From assembly GCA_028876375.1 (NCBI GenBank), contig JAGWSB010000012.1, positions 1 through 41,318 of the forward strand: a stretch of 41,318 nt of DNA, written 5' to 3'. The notes beneath the pieces were generated by a model. That model was not told where the DNA came from. It made no database searches and saw nothing but the letters and a program-made list of their open reading frames with translations. Each line of letters begins with the position of its first letter. Position 1 is the first letter of the stretch. Positions 7,176 through 16,509 of the stretch are shown piece by piece. The DNA comes from Chloroflexota bacterium (GTDB lineage: Bacteria; Chloroflexota; Limnocylindria; P2-11E). Both the position numbers and the translations under genes were made by a program.

Positions 7176-8708
7176 TTACTTGGCGTAGTCGACCGCGCGC
7201 GTCTCCCGGATCACCGTGACCTTGATCTGGCCCGGGTACTGGAGCGACTCCTGGATCTTCTGCGAGATGTCGCGGGCGAGCCGCGTCGCGGTCAGGTCGT
7301 CGACCTCCTCGGGCTTCACGATCACCCGCACCTCGCGCCCGGCCTGGATCGCGTACGTCTTCTCGACGCCGGCGAAGCCATTGGCGAGCGCCTCGAGCTC
7401 CTGCAGCCGCTGGATGTAGTTCGAGACGATCTCGCTGCGGGCGCCCGGCCGAGCGGCGCTGATGGCGTCGGCCGCCGAGATGAGCGTGCCCACCATGGTG
7501 ACCGGCTCCACGTCGCCGTGGTGGCCGACGACGCCGTCGATGACGGTCTGCGGGAAGCCGTATCGCTTCAAGAGCTCGCCGCCGATCACCGTATGGGCGC
7601 CCTCGACCTCGTGGTCGATGGCCTTGCCGATGTCGTGGAGGAGGCCCGCGCGCTTCATCGTCTGCGGGTCGTAGCCCGTCTCCGCCGCGAGCATCCCCGC
7701 CACGTGCGCCACCTCGATGGAGTGGCGGAGCACGTTCTGTCCGTACGACGTCCGGAAGGCGAGGCGCCCGAGCAGCTTCACGAGGTCGGGGTGCAGACCG
7801 CCGAGGCCGACCTCGTACACCGCGGCCTCCCCCGCCTCGCGCACCGCCTGGTCGATCTCGCTGCGCGCCTTGGCGACCGACTCCTCGATGCGCGCGGGAT
7901 GGATGCGCCCGTCGACGAGGAGCCGCTCGAGGGCGCGTTTCGCGACCTCGCGCCGGATGGGGTCGAAGCCCGACAGCACGACGGTCTCGGGCGTGTCGTC
8001 GATGATCACGTCGACGCCGGTGAGCTGCTCGAGGGTGCGGATGTTGCGGCCCTCGCGGCCGATGATCCGGCCTTTCATGTCGTCGCTGGGCAATCCGACG
8101 CTCGTGACCGTGTGCTCGGCGGTGTGCTCAGCGGCGTAGCGCTGGAGGGCCATCGTGATGATGTCGCGGGCGCGGTCGTCGGCCCGCTCACGCGTCTCCA
8201 GCTCGATCTCTCGGACGCGCCGGTTGGCGACGTCGCGGACCTCCTGCTCGATCTCCTCGAGCAGGACGCGCTTGGCCTCGTCCTGGGTCAGACCGGCCAC
8301 GCGCGCTAGCTCGGCCTTCTGCTCTTCCTGCAGGCGGGCGATCTCGGCGCGCTCGGCGTCGAGCTCCTTCTCCTTGTCGGTGAGGCGCTGGTCACGCGCC
8401 TCCACCTGCTCCAGCTTCGAGTCGAGCTGCTCGTCCTTCTTGTCTAGGCGCGTCTCGTAACGCTGGAGCTCGGCACGTCGCTCCCTGTTCTCGGATTCCG
8501 CGGTCTTGGCGACGCGAAGGGCTTCGTCCTTGGCCTCGAGGATGATCTCCTTCTGCTTCGCCCGGGCCTCCGCGAGGAGACGCTCCGCGTTGGCGCGGGC
8601 AGCCTGCTCGCTGGACAGGGCGAAGGAGCGTCGGAGGAAGAGGGCCGCGCCGAAGCCCACAAGACCCGCGACGAGGGCCACAAGGCCCACGACGAGGATG
8701 TCGGGCAT
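7176..8708 (-). CDS. rny: ribonuclease Y
   Basis: Membrane-anchored endoribonuclease that starts mRNA decay. The 510-residue protein has one N-terminal membrane helix (residues 4-26), a long charged coiled coil (about 30-190), a KH RNA-binding domain (211-270, containing [15 protein letters not shown]) and an HD metallohydrolase domain (His329, HD at 358-359 in LLHDIGK, then VVGHHGD). Length and domain order match the family. The start ATG at 8708 directly precedes the membrane helix and has AAAGGGA upstream; an ATG 42 bases further up would add a non-conserved Cys-rich leader and is rejected. First gene of the minus-strand run, followed by ymdB ten bases on. Confidence 0.96.
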   Translation of the reverse strand: MPDILVVGLVALVAGLVGFGAALFLRRSFALSSEQAARANAERLLAEARAKQKEIILEAKDEALRVAKTAESENRERRAELQRYETRLDKKDEQLDSKLEQVEARDQRLTDKEKELDAERAEIARLQEEQKAELARVAGLTQDEAKRVLLEEIEQEVRDVANRRVREIELETRERADDRARDIITMALQRYAAEHTAEHTVTSVGLPSDDMKGRIIGREGRNIRTLEQLTGVDVIIDDTPETVVLSGFDPIRREVAKRALERLLVDGRIHPARIEESVAKARSEIDQAVREAGEAAVYEVGLGGLHPDLVKLLGRLAFRTSYGQNVLRHSIEVAHVAGMLAAETGYDPQTMKRAGLLHDIGKAIDHEVEGAHTVIGGELLKRYGFPQTVIDGVVGHHGDVEPVTMVGTLISAADAISAARPGARSEIVSNYIQRLQELEALANGFAGVEKTYAIQAGREVRVIVKPEEVDDLTATRLARDISQKIQESLQYPGQIKVTVIRETRAVDYAK

Positions 8709-8922
8709 TGTCTGGGTCCCTTTCTCGATCGCCGCGCACGGACACGCCACGCCGTGAGGGCGCGGACGCGCCCGCTCGCGTAACGGCCCTCGGGACGGCG
8801 GGCCCCGACGGCCGATCTGATGTCAGATTTCAGCGGATCGAGGATAGCACCGCGCGTCCGCCCGTACGCTTACCGGACGGCCAGCGGGGCTTTGCTCGGC
8901 CGGTGGCCGCTACCGTAAGCGC
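8709..8922. promoter_or_regulatory. divergent promoter region, rny / phhB
   Basis: A 214-base gap between divergent genes. For rny (minus) a TATCCT box at 8846-8841 is the best -10 candidate and would give a leader of about 130 bases. For the plus gene, TACCGT at 8911-8916 ends six bases before the GTG, suggesting a leaderless mRNA. A small palindrome ATCTGA/TCAGAT lies at 8815-8828, and a 7-base inverted repeat (CGCTTAC at 8867-8873, GTAAGCG at 8915-8921) brackets the plus start region. No convincing -35 hexamer was found for either direction. Confidence 0.4.
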
Positions 8923-9231
8923 GTGATCAGAGAGGACGAGCGGCGGATCGAGGACCCTCTCCTGACCGAGCTCGTGGGCCAGCTCGACGGCTGGCGCAGC
9001 GACGGCGAGAAGCTCGAGAAGACGTTCACCTTCAAGGGCTTCAAGGGGGCCATCGCCTTCGTCGACCGGGTCGCGGACGCGGCCAACGCCGCCGACCACC
9101 ATCCCGACATCCACGTCGAGGACTACAAGAACGTGCGCATCGTGCTCACGACCCACGCGAGCGGCGGGGTCTCGCGCTCCGACATCGACCTCGCGCGCAC
9201 CATCGACGGTCTCGAGGCCACGGGCACGTAG
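8923..9231 (+). CDS. phhB: pterin-4a-carbinolamine dehydratase
   Basis: A 102-residue protein with the family core HHPDIHVEDYKNVRIVLTTH followed by GGVSRSDIDLARTID. The family dehydrates 4a-hydroxytetrahydropterin, recycling the cofactor of aromatic amino-acid hydroxylases; in bacteria without such hydroxylases relatives are linked to molybdopterin metabolism or to transcription (DCoH role). No hydroxylase or molybdopterin gene is in the window, so its partner is unknown. GTG start at 8923 with no ribosome-binding site but with a TACCGT box six bases before it. It stands alone, 140 bases before an ABC exporter. Confidence 0.88.
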   Translation: MIREDERRIEDPLLTELVGQLDGWRSDGEKLEKTFTFKGFKGAIAFVDRVADAANAADHHPDIHVEDYKNVRIVLTTHASGGVSRSDIDLARTIDGLEATGT

Positions 9232-9358
9232 GCCCGCCCGCGCCGTAGCGCGAGCAACGCTCCGGTCGATCGGGCGATGCATGTCGGGCTTCCGCTCCTG
9301 CTGTAGCTGGCCGCTGCACACGCGTTGCCTCGCGGTGGGCGTGCGGGCGCCGGCAGCT

Positions 9359-9364
9359 AGGCTC
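9359..9364 (+). promoter_or_regulatory. -10-like TAGGCT box, leaderless start of ABC exporter
   Basis: TAGGCT ends seven bases before the ATG at 9372, and no Shine-Dalgarno sequence intervenes. The same hexamer precedes the ispG and pentapeptide-protein starts. The rest of the 9232-9371 gap shows nothing else that can be supported. Confidence 0.5.
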
Positions 9365-9371
9365 TCCCGCC

Positions 9372-10343
9372 ATGCAAGCCATCGAGCTCGACCACGTTCG
9401 TCGCATCTTCCGCACGAGCATCGGCACGCTGCGTCGCCACACGAAGGAGGTCGTCGCGCTCGACGACGTATCCCTCGACGTGGCGGCAGGAGAGCTCTTT
9501 GGCCTCATCGGGCCGAACGGCGCAGGGAAGACGACGACGGTGAAGATCCTCACCACGCTCCTCATCCCCACGGACGGTCGCGCCACGGTCCTCGGGCACG
9601 ACGTCGTCGCCGATACGCGGTTCGTGCGACGGAACGTCGGCTTCCTCTTCGGCGGCGAGCGGGGTCTCTACTTCCGGGTCAGCGGACGCGCCAACCTCGA
9701 GTACTTCGCAGAGCTGTACGCCCTGCCGCCGCGCGGGATCGCGAAGCGGGTCGACGAGCTTCTCGCGCTCGTCGGGCTGAGCGACCGGGGCGCCGAGCGC
9801 GTCGAGGGCTACTCACGCGGGATGAAGCAGCGGCTTCACCTCGCCCGCACTCTCCTGCACGACCCGCCGGTGCTCTTCCTCGACGAGCCGACGATCGGGC
9901 TCGACCCGATCGGCGCGCGCGACCTCCGCGAGACGATCGAACGCCTGCGCGAGCGCGGCAAGACGATAGTGCTGACCACCCACTACATGTTCGAGGCCGA
10001 CGCCCTCTGCGGTCGCATCGCGGTCATCTCGGGCGGCCGGATCGTCGCCGGCGGCACTCCCGCCGAGCTCAAGCGGCACGTCCGCGACCTGTCCGTCGTT
10101 GAGCTCGAGCTGTTCGGCGCTCCGGACGACCTGACCTCGCGGCTGCGGGCGATCGACGGCGTCGACTCGGTCGTCGTCGAGCGTCGGGAGCTCCGGCAGG
10201 TCTTCCGCGTTCAGACCGCCGACGGCGAGCGCGCGGTCCCCCGGCTCCTTGGGGTCGTCGGGCAGGTCGACGTCGGGCGCGTCAGCGTCCGCGAAGCGAC
10301 GCTCGAGGACGCGTATGTGCGGCTGGTCGGGAGGGTCGAGTGA
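9372..10343 (+). CDS. ABC-2 exporter, ATP-binding protein
   Basis: A 323-residue ATPase of the DrrA/NatA-like drug or polysaccharide exporter class. Walker A GPNGAGKT at 47-54, signature YSRGMKQ at 147-153 (a divergent form common in this class instead of LSGGQ), Walker B VLFLDEPT around 167-174, H-loop TTHY near 203-206, and a C-terminal domain after residue 230. Followed with GTGA overlaps by two permeases of 260 residues each, so the exporter is probably one ATPase with a permease heterodimer. The substrate is not evident. Transcription appears to start directly at the ATG. Confidence 0.92.
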   Translation: MQAIELDHVRRIFRTSIGTLRRHTKEVVALDDVSLDVAAGELFGLIGPNGAGKTTTVKILTTLLIPTDGRATVLGHDVVADTRFVRRNVGFLFGGERGLYFRVSGRANLEYFAELYALPPRGIAKRVDELLALVGLSDRGAERVEGYSRGMKQRLHLARTLLHDPPVLFLDEPTIGLDPIGARDLRETIERLRERGKTIVLTTHYMFEADALCGRIAVISGGRIVAGGTPAELKRHVRDLSVVELELFGAPDDLTSRLRAIDGVDSVVVERRELRQVFRVQTADGERAVPRLLGVVGQVDVGRVSVREATLEDAYVRLVGRVE

Positions 10344-11122
10344 CGCACGCGCTACGCGTCCTGCGCACCGGAGCGCTCCTCGAGGCCCGGAACGTGATCA
10401 CGAGCAACTTCATGCTCTTCTGCGTCTTCGTCCAGCCGTTCTTCATCGGCGTCACGGTCATGTTCATGCTTCGGCATCGTCCCGACTTCGACCCGGTGTA
10501 CGTCGTCGTCGGCACGGCGCTGAGCGGCATCTGGTCCGCGGTCCTCTTCGAGGGGAACTGGATCATCGGCGGCGAGCGTCGCGTTGGGACGCTCGAGCTC
10601 CTCGTGGCCTCGCCCACGCCGCTCCTCCTCGCGATCGGGGGCCGTCTCGCGGGCTCGATGGGGTTCTCGGTCAGCTCGGTCGCGCTCGCCTACGTGATCG
10701 TCGCGTGGCTCTTCGGCGCGCCCATCCGGCTGGCGGACGCACCCGGCTTCGCGCTGTCCACGCTCCTCGCGGTCTTCGCCCTCTGGTGCACCGGGATGCT
10801 CCTCGCCCCCCTCGGCGTGCTCGCGAGGACGATCAGCCGCTTCGTCGTCATCCTCGAGTACCCCGTGTACGCGCTCTCCGGCTTCCTCTTCCCCATCCTG
10901 CTGCTGCCGGGGTGGACGAACCCCATCTCGCTCGCGCTGCCGCCCTTCTGGGCCGCGCAGGCGATGCACATGACGAGCTCGGGCGAGGCATGGGCGCTGC
11001 CGCTCGCCGCCGTGTGGGCGATCCTGCTCGGGACCGGTCTGACCGCGCTGCTGATCTCCGTCCCGCTCTTCAGCGCCGTCCTTCGACGTGCGCGAGTGGC
11101 CGGGACGCTCTCGCTCACGTGA
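10340..11122 (+). CDS. ABC-2 type permease, first subunit
   Basis: A 260-residue membrane protein with about six hydrophobic helices (near residues 23-43, 55-75, 100-125, 137-158, 170-190, 228-248) and the ABC-2 permease style segment RRVGTLELLVASPTPLLLAIGGRLAGS between helices 2 and 3, the coupling region that contacts the ATPase. The GTG start overlaps the ATPase stop (GTGA) and its own TGA overlaps the next permease start (GTGA). Equal length and similar topology to the following gene suggest a duplicated permease pair forming a heterodimer. Confidence 0.85.
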   Translation: MTHALRVLRTGALLEARNVITSNFMLFCVFVQPFFIGVTVMFMLRHRPDFDPVYVVVGTALSGIWSAVLFEGNWIIGGERRVGTLELLVASPTPLLLAIGGRLAGSMGFSVSSVALAYVIVAWLFGAPIRLADAPGFALSTLLAVFALWCTGMLLAPLGVLARTISRFVVILEYPVYALSGFLFPILLLPGWTNPISLALPPFWAAQAMHMTSSGEAWALPLAAVWAILLGTGLTALLISVPLFSAVLRRARVAGTLSLT

Positions 11123-11901
11123 TCGCCTCGGCGCGCTTGCTCGTCGTCAGCTCGATCTTCACGTATCGGGCGCTGTTCAGCTGGCTCAACCCGGCCTCTT
11201 ACGTCGCCGAGAAGATGCTCTTCCCCGTCGTCCAGATGACCTTCTTCGCGCTCCTCGGCAAGTACGGCGCGGCGCAGCCGCTCGATTTCTACCTCGTCGG
11301 CAACGCCCTCCTCGTCGCTTATCAGGCCACGTTCACCGTCGCGAACGCGGTCGGTGACGAACGCTGGCAGGGAACGCTGCAGTACGTCGTGGCCTCCCCC
11401 GCGAACCGCGCCATAGTCTTCTTCGGGCGTGGCGTCGGCCACGCGCTCGACGGAACGCTCACGATCGTGGTCGCGTTCCTCATCGCCCTGCTCTACGGGC
11501 TCGACCTCTCCCACGCCAACGTCGCCGGCCTCGCCGCTGCCATCTTCGTGGCGAGCTTCAGCGCGACGGCGTTCGGCCTCTTCCTCGGGGCTGCCGCCTA
11601 TCTCGTGCTCGACGCGAACTTCCTCGCGAACCTGGCGATGTTCGTCCTGCTGCTGCTGACGGGGACGAACGTCCCCCTGTCCGACCTGCCGCCGTTCCTC
11701 TCCCCGGTCTCTCAGATCCTGCCCCTGACGCGGTCCGTCGCCGCAGCGCGCATGCTCGCGACGGGCGGTGCGTTCGCCGACGCGATCCCGCTCATCGCGC
11801 AGGACGTCGTGATCGGCGCGCTGTGGGGCGTCGCCGGGCTCGTCCTCTTCGGCTGGCTCGAGGTACAGGCGCGCCGCCGGGGGACGCTCGAGGGCTTCTA
11901 G
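11119..11901 (+). CDS. ABC-2 type permease, second subunit
   Basis: A 260-residue membrane protein, paralogous in layout to the preceding gene. The coupling segment reads DERWQGTLQYVVASPANRAIVFFGRG, followed by helices near 110-130, 140-165 and 172-192 and a last one near 230-250. It starts with GTG overlapping the previous stop. With the ATPase and first permease it forms a three-gene exporter; the substrate is unknown. Its stop codon TAG is also the first half of a TAGCAT box before the MFS gene. Confidence 0.85.
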   Translation: MIASARLLVVSSIFTYRALFSWLNPASYVAEKMLFPVVQMTFFALLGKYGAAQPLDFYLVGNALLVAYQATFTVANAVGDERWQGTLQYVVASPANRAIVFFGRGVGHALDGTLTIVVAFLIALLYGLDLSHANVAGLAAAIFVASFSATAFGLFLGAAAYLVLDANFLANLAMFVLLLLTGTNVPLSDLPPFLSPVSQILPLTRSVAAARMLATGGAFADAIPLIAQDVVIGALWGVAGLVLFGWLEVQARRRGTLEGF

Positions 11902-11913
11902 CATCCGGCCGTC

Positions 11914-13173
11914 GTGAGAGCGATGGCCGCCTTCGCGCCGCGCGGAACGCGGCTCCTGCTCGTCAACAGCTTCCTCGCGACGATCCCCATGGGCTTCCTC
12001 ATGGTCGACGCGCCGCTCTATCTCGCGCGCGTCGGCCTGCCGGCCGTCTTCATCGGACTGCTCTACGCCATCTCCGGGCTCGCCAGCTCGCTCCTCGTCG
12101 CGTTCAGCGGGATCCTCGCTGACCGCTTCGGGCGCGCGCGCTTCCTCGTCGCCGGCACGGCGCTGCCCGTAGCGAGCTACGTGATCCTCGCGCTGAGCAC
12201 GGACCCGGCGTGGCTCGTCGTCGCCGCCGCGCTTGGCGGCGTGGGGCTCGCGAACGGCGCGGCCGGGGCGCTGACGGTCGCAAGCTACGACGCGCTCCTG
12301 GCCGAGCGGACGGAAGCGTCGACGCGGACGCACGTGTTCGCGGCGGCGCAGGCGCTGTGGAACCTCGCCATCGCGGTGGGCGCGGCCGCTGCCGGCATCC
12401 CGCAGCTGCTCCGTGAGCACGGCCTGGACGACGTCGCCTCCTACCGACCGGCGTTCATCGTCGCGATCGTCATCGGCATCGTCGCGACCGCGAGCATCAT
12501 GCCTCTCCGCGAGCGTCCGCATGAGACGGCGAGACCGACGGGATGGCTGCCGCGCGAGTCGGGTCGCGCGATCGCGAGGTACTCGCTCGCCATCGGCCTG
12601 CTCGGGTTCGGCCTCGGGGTGGCCGTCCAGCTCATGCCGCTCTGGTTCAACGAGCGTTTCGGCGTCGGAGAAGCGGATCTCGCGCCGTGGTTCGCTGTCT
12701 CCCAGCTGTCCTCCATCGCCAGCATCGCCGTCGTCCCCTGGCTCGACCGCAGGTTCGGCGCGGGCCGAAGCATCCTGACGATGCAGGTCGGAGCGGGACT
12801 GATCCTGGCGTCCATGGTCGCCCTGCCCGTGTTCTGGCTCGCGGCGCTCTTCTACGTCGTGCGGAGCTTTCTCACGAACATCTGCTGGCCGTTCCAGCAG
12901 TCGCTGCTCATGAGCACCGTGGCGCCGCACGAGCGCGGCTCCGCCGCGGGCATCGGGTTCGCCGTCTGGGGCCTGGCCAACGCGGTGGGGCCGGGTGTCG
13001 CCGGGGTGCTCATCGGGACCGGCGTCCTGGCGCTGCCGCTCCTGGTCGGCGCCGCCGCCTACGCCGCGGCCGGTGCCGCGTTCGGCCTCGGTCTCGCGCG
13101 GATCCCTCCGGCGCGCGCTCCGACGGCCGCGACCGCCGCGCTGACGACGCTGCCTCCGGAGCCGCTCCCCTGA
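11914..13173 (+). CDS. MFS transporter
   Basis: A 419-residue major facilitator protein with about twelve hydrophobic helices. The loop between helices 2 and 3 carries GILADRFGRARFLVAG, the classic MFS motif, and a second-half equivalent PWLDRRFGAGRSILTM appears near residue 275. The segment PHERGSAAGIGFAVWGLANAVGPGVAG near 335 is typical of MFS drug-efflux or sugar-efflux members. The GTG at 11914 is used; the ATG three codons later is an equal alternative. A TAGCAT box nine bases before the GTG overlaps the preceding stop codon, so it may have its own leaderless transcript or be the fourth gene of the exporter operon. Substrate unknown. Confidence 0.88.
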   Translation: MRAMAAFAPRGTRLLLVNSFLATIPMGFLMVDAPLYLARVGLPAVFIGLLYAISGLASSLLVAFSGILADRFGRARFLVAGTALPVASYVILALSTDPAWLVVAAALGGVGLANGAAGALTVASYDALLAERTEASTRTHVFAAAQALWNLAIAVGAAAAGIPQLLREHGLDDVASYRPAFIVAIVIGIVATASIMPLRERPHETARPTGWLPRESGRAIARYSLAIGLLGFGLGVAVQLMPLWFNERFGVGEADLAPWFAVSQLSSIASIAVVPWLDRRFGAGRSILTMQVGAGLILASMVALPVFWLAALFYVVRSFLTNICWPFQQSLLMSTVAPHERGSAAGIGFAVWGLANAVGPGVAGVLIGTGVLALPLLVGAAAYAAAGAAFGLGLARIPPARAPTAATAALTTLPPEPLP

Positions 13174-13177
13174 TCCG

Positions 13178-13199
13178 CGACGCGGCACGAGCCGCGTCG
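13178..13199. terminator. bidirectional terminator-like hairpin
   Basis: A perfect 9-base-pair stem (CGACGCGGC, loop ACGA, GCCGCGTCG) occupies almost the whole 30-base gap between the convergent MFS and DinB genes. There is no T-run on either side, so it would be an imperfect intrinsic terminator or an mRNA 3'-end stabiliser. Confidence 0.6.
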
Positions 13200-13203
13200 A
13201 CAG

Positions 13204-13725
13204 CTACTCGCCCTGGAAGAGCTGCGTGTTCCCCATGTGCGGCCACACGCGCGCCTGGACGTTCGCGAGGAGCTGGCGCGTGTGGTTGCGGTCGTGGTGC
13301 ACCCACTCGTGGAGGAGGTCGCGGACGCGGAGCTCCCCCACCTTGGCGTGGACGCACGCGCGATCGAGCTGGTCGGGCTGCAGCGCGCGGACCATCTGAA
13401 CGCTGCGGTGCCGCAGACCCATCCACTCCATGAAGAGGCTGAGCGCGACCCGGTCGCAGTCCTGCCGTGCCCGCGCGACCGCGGCCTGATCCCAGCCCGG
13501 CTCACGCGGGCGGTCCTCCTCGAGGATCCGCTCGATGCGCCCGGCGAAGCCGCGCTTCTCCGCCTCGATGAGGTGGCCGAGCACCTCGTTCACGCACCAC
13601 TCGCCTTCCGCCGGGTGCCAGCGCGCGTCGGCGTCGTCGAGGGCGTTGATCTCCCCTTCAAGGAGAGTGCACGTCGACTCGAGGAGCCGCGCGATCTGCT
13701 CGACGCTCAGGAGTGATGTGGCCAT
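13204..13725 (-). CDS. DinB-family protein
   Basis: A 173-residue four-helix-bundle protein of the DinB/YfiT class. The three-histidine metal site is suggested by GEWCVNEVLGHLIEAEKRG (His near 52) and LLHEWVHHDRNHTRQL near 145-160. Members are putative metal-dependent enzymes, some thiol-S-transferases (bacillithiol or mycothiol), most uncharacterised. The ATG at 13725 is preferred over an upstream start because TACTGT (13740-13735) ends nine bases before it, matching the leaderless pattern seen elsewhere. It is convergent with the MFS gene. Confidence 0.82.
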   Translation of the reverse strand: MATSLLSVEQIARLLESTCTLLEGEINALDDADARWHPAEGEWCVNEVLGHLIEAEKRGFAGRIERILEEDRPREPGWDQAAVARARQDCDRVALSLFMEWMGLRHRSVQMVRALQPDQLDRACVHAKVGELRVRDLLHEWVHHDRNHTRQLLANVQARVWPHMGNTQLFQGE

Positions 13726-13734
13726 GGCGGGTTC

Positions 13735-13740
13735 ACAGTA
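13735..13740 (-). promoter_or_regulatory. -10-like TACTGT box, leaderless start of DinB gene
   Basis: TACTGT ends nine bases before the ATG at 13725. No Shine-Dalgarno sequence lies between them. Confidence 0.45.
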
Positions 13741-13774
13741 CCGGCTGCTCGCCGCTCGGGCGCACACTCGCCGC

Positions 13775-13939
13775 ATGACACGGCCTCCGGCGCCGCCGTA
13801 CCGCGGAGAGGGACCGCACGCGTTGTGGCACGTGAGCGAGGAGACCTATGGGATCGCGTCGTCGCATCGACGCTCGAGTTCAGTGGCAGCCGCCTGCACA
13901 ACGCCTCCCGCAGGGCTCGCTAGCGTCCCCAGGACCTGA
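13775..13939 (+). pseudogene. possible gene remnant or small ORF
   Basis: A 54-residue reading frame starting MTRPPAPPYRGEG and containing HALWHVSEETYGI, which recalls the N-terminus of small bacterial proteins beginning with an (L/F)xHVSEE segment (DUF6886-like). After that point the sequence becomes Ser/Arg-rich and low-complexity and ends at a TGA two bases before the convergent DUF1579-like gene. The resemblance is short and from memory. It may be a decayed gene head left between two DinB-containing units, a real small protein, or chance. A CACACT element lies six bases before the ATG. Confidence 0.3.
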
Positions 13940-13940
13940 T

Positions 13941-14378
13941 CTAGCGGGGCCCGCTCCGGCGGATGCGACCGCCGACGTAGGAGGCGAAGTCAGCGCCGGG
14001 CGGCGCGATCTCGAAGCGCACGTTCGCCTCGCGCTCTCCTTGTCGCTCATACGTCAGACGGAAACGCGGTCCCGGCCCTTCGGCGCTCACGAAGACGGCA
14101 CGGTCGTCGGTCACCGACACCTGGTAGCGGATCACATGGCCTTCGTTGTCGGCGTATAGCCCTGCGACGTCGCCTCGTTCGACGAAGATGAGCAAGACAT
14201 CGTCATGCCGGCCCGCGCGACGATCGCCCGCAGGGTACTCGGCCCAGCTCGTGCGGACGATCGCCGAGTCACCGGCGACGAGCGCGAAGGTGGAGCCTCC
14301 CGTCGCGCCGGACGGGTCGGGCTCCGCCTCCCAGTCCCCGATGAGCCACTCGAGCGGGCGCAGCGTCAGCGCCATCAC
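13941..14378 (-). CDS. DUF1579-like small beta-barrel protein
   Basis: A 145-residue protein starting MMALTLRPLEWLIGDWEAEPDPSGATGG, a pattern typical of DUF1579/lipocalin-like proteins (an N-terminal WLIGxW motif followed by beta strands such as DRAVFVSAEGPGPRFRLTYER). Function unknown; relatives bind small ligands or are hydrolase-associated. It starts three bases after the stop of the upstream DinB gene, so it is the last gene of the recA-recX-dinB unit. Either the GTG at 14378 or the ATG at 14375 could be the start. Confidence 0.65.
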   Translation of the reverse strand: MMALTLRPLEWLIGDWEAEPDPSGATGGSTFALVAGDSAIVRTSWAEYPAGDRRAGRHDDVLLIFVERGDVAGLYADNEGHVIRYQVSVTDDRAVFVSAEGPGPRFRLTYERQGEREANVRFEIAPPGADFASYVGGRIRRSGPR

Positions 14379-14381
14379 GGT

Positions 14382-14903
14382 CTATGGCTCCCGGCGATAC
14401 GGGGCGTTCTGCTCGAGCGCGCCGACGTACTGCGGAAGACGCTTCGCGCCGATCATCTGACGGATCGCCATGATCTCGCCGATGTGGAACCAGTAATGGA
14501 ACGTCATGCGGCGGATCGCCGACCCGAGGCTTTGGCCGCTGCGCTTTCCGCCCGGCGTCGGGAGATCGCGGAGTAGGGCGCGCGTCGTCAAGCTGTCGAG
14601 GAACGGATCGGCCGCCGTGGTGATCTCCCGCCATGCGGCTAGCGTCTCGGCGAACGCGGGAGTGCTCATCTTCGCGCCGAACGCGAACTCCTTCTGGACG
14701 TCCCGGCGGGGCATCAGCCGTTGCGCGCGGTGCAGCAAGTACCGCTGCTCCTGCCAGGCCAGATGTCCGACGATCCAGCCGATCGAGTTCATCTGACCGT
14801 GGTGCACGAGCGCATCCTTCGCTGTAACGCCGGCCAGCGCGCGGAGCCACTCCGATCGCGTGAAGCGCAGCTGCTCGACGACCGGATGTGGGCGGCGGCT
14901 CAT
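14382..14903 (-). CDS. DinB-superfamily protein
   Basis: A 173-residue helical-bundle protein of the DinB_2 type, with metal-ligand candidates in IVGHLAWQEQRYLL (His near 47) and MTFHYWFHIGEIMAIRQMIG near 130-150. The function of these proteins is mostly unknown. The ATG overlaps the recX stop (ATGA), so it is co-translated with the recombination genes, which is an unusual partner. It is not closely similar to the other DinB protein at 13204-13725 beyond fold features. Confidence 0.82.
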   Translation of the reverse strand: MSRRPHPVVEQLRFTRSEWLRALAGVTAKDALVHHGQMNSIGWIVGHLAWQEQRYLLHRAQRLMPRRDVQKEFAFGAKMSTPAFAETLAAWREITTAADPFLDSLTTRALLRDLPTPGGKRSGQSLGSAIRRMTFHYWFHIGEIMAIRQMIGAKRLPQYVGALEQNAPYRREP

Positions 14904-15439
14904 TCCGTTGACTCCTCGACTGGATGCTCTACCACTTCCTCGATGACGTCGTAAGAGAACCCGCGCTGCGCGAGGTACTGGTGGATCTTCCGCTTTCGCT
15001 CCGCCTCGTCCATCGCCTGCCAGCGCGTGATGGGCCGTCGGATCGCCTCGCGAGCGCGCTTCACATCGGCATCCGGCTCTCGCTCGCCGAGCACGACCTC
15101 GATGACCTCGCGCGCGACGCCCTTTTGCATCAGCTCGCTGACGATCGCGCGCTCGCCGCGCGGGCGGTGCTCGTCGCGCTGCTCCACCCAGTAGCGCGCG
15201 AACGTTTCGTCGTCGAGGTAGCGCTGCGCGCGCAGCGTGTCGATCGCCTTGTCGATCGCGGCGTCATCGAACCGCTTCGAGCGGAGGTGCCGCGTGATCT
15301 CGGCGACGCTGCGCGGCCGTGGCCCGAGATAGCGAACGGCGACGTCGTACGCGTCACCTCGTGGGGCGCTCGACGTCGCCGCGCGACGCGATCTCCGCGT
15401 GGCCTTCCTAGTCCTGCTCGATCTCGCGCCTGTCGGCAC
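14900..15439 (-). CDS. recX: RecX regulatory protein
   Basis: A 179-residue RecX, which caps RecA filaments and inhibits RecA activity. The three-helix repeat pattern is clear: RPRSVAEITRHLRSKRFDDAAIDKAIDTL, QRYLDDETFARYWVEQR, the conserved RPRGERAIVSELMQKGV, and KRKIHQYLAQRGFSYDVIEEVV at the end. The GTG at 15439-15437 is the first plausible start after recA and leaves a basic, Ser/Thr-rich N-terminal tail of about 25 residues. A short inverted repeat GAGAC/GTCTC directly precedes it. It follows recA by 50 bases that contain a post-stop hairpin. Confidence 0.9.
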   Translation of the reverse strand: MPTGARSSRTRKATRRSRRAATSSAPRGDAYDVAVRYLGPRPRSVAEITRHLRSKRFDDAAIDKAIDTLRAQRYLDDETFARYWVEQRDEHRPRGERAIVSELMQKGVAREVIEVVLGEREPDADVKRAREAIRRPITRWQAMDEAERKRKIHQYLAQRGFSYDVIEEVVEHPVEESTE

Positions 15440-15462
15440 GAGACGCTTCTTGTCTCGCTCGC

Positions 15463-15487
15463 ACCGGCAAAGCCGGATGCTCGCTCG
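15463..15487 (-). repeat. post-stop hairpin element, copy 1 (recA-recX)
   Basis: Starting two bases after the recA stop, the minus strand reads CGAGCGAG, then CATCCGGCTTTGCCGGTG (a hairpin with a bulged T). The CGAGCGAG flank is repeated after the hairpin. The same element follows pyrH (35520-35544), with 22 of 25 positions identical. The outer pair of the stem is C-G here and G-C in the other copy, so pairing is conserved while sequence changes. It may be a REP-like element, a processing site or a partial terminator between recA and recX. Confidence 0.7.
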
Positions 15488-15489
15488 TC

Positions 15490-16509
<1,020 letters not shown>

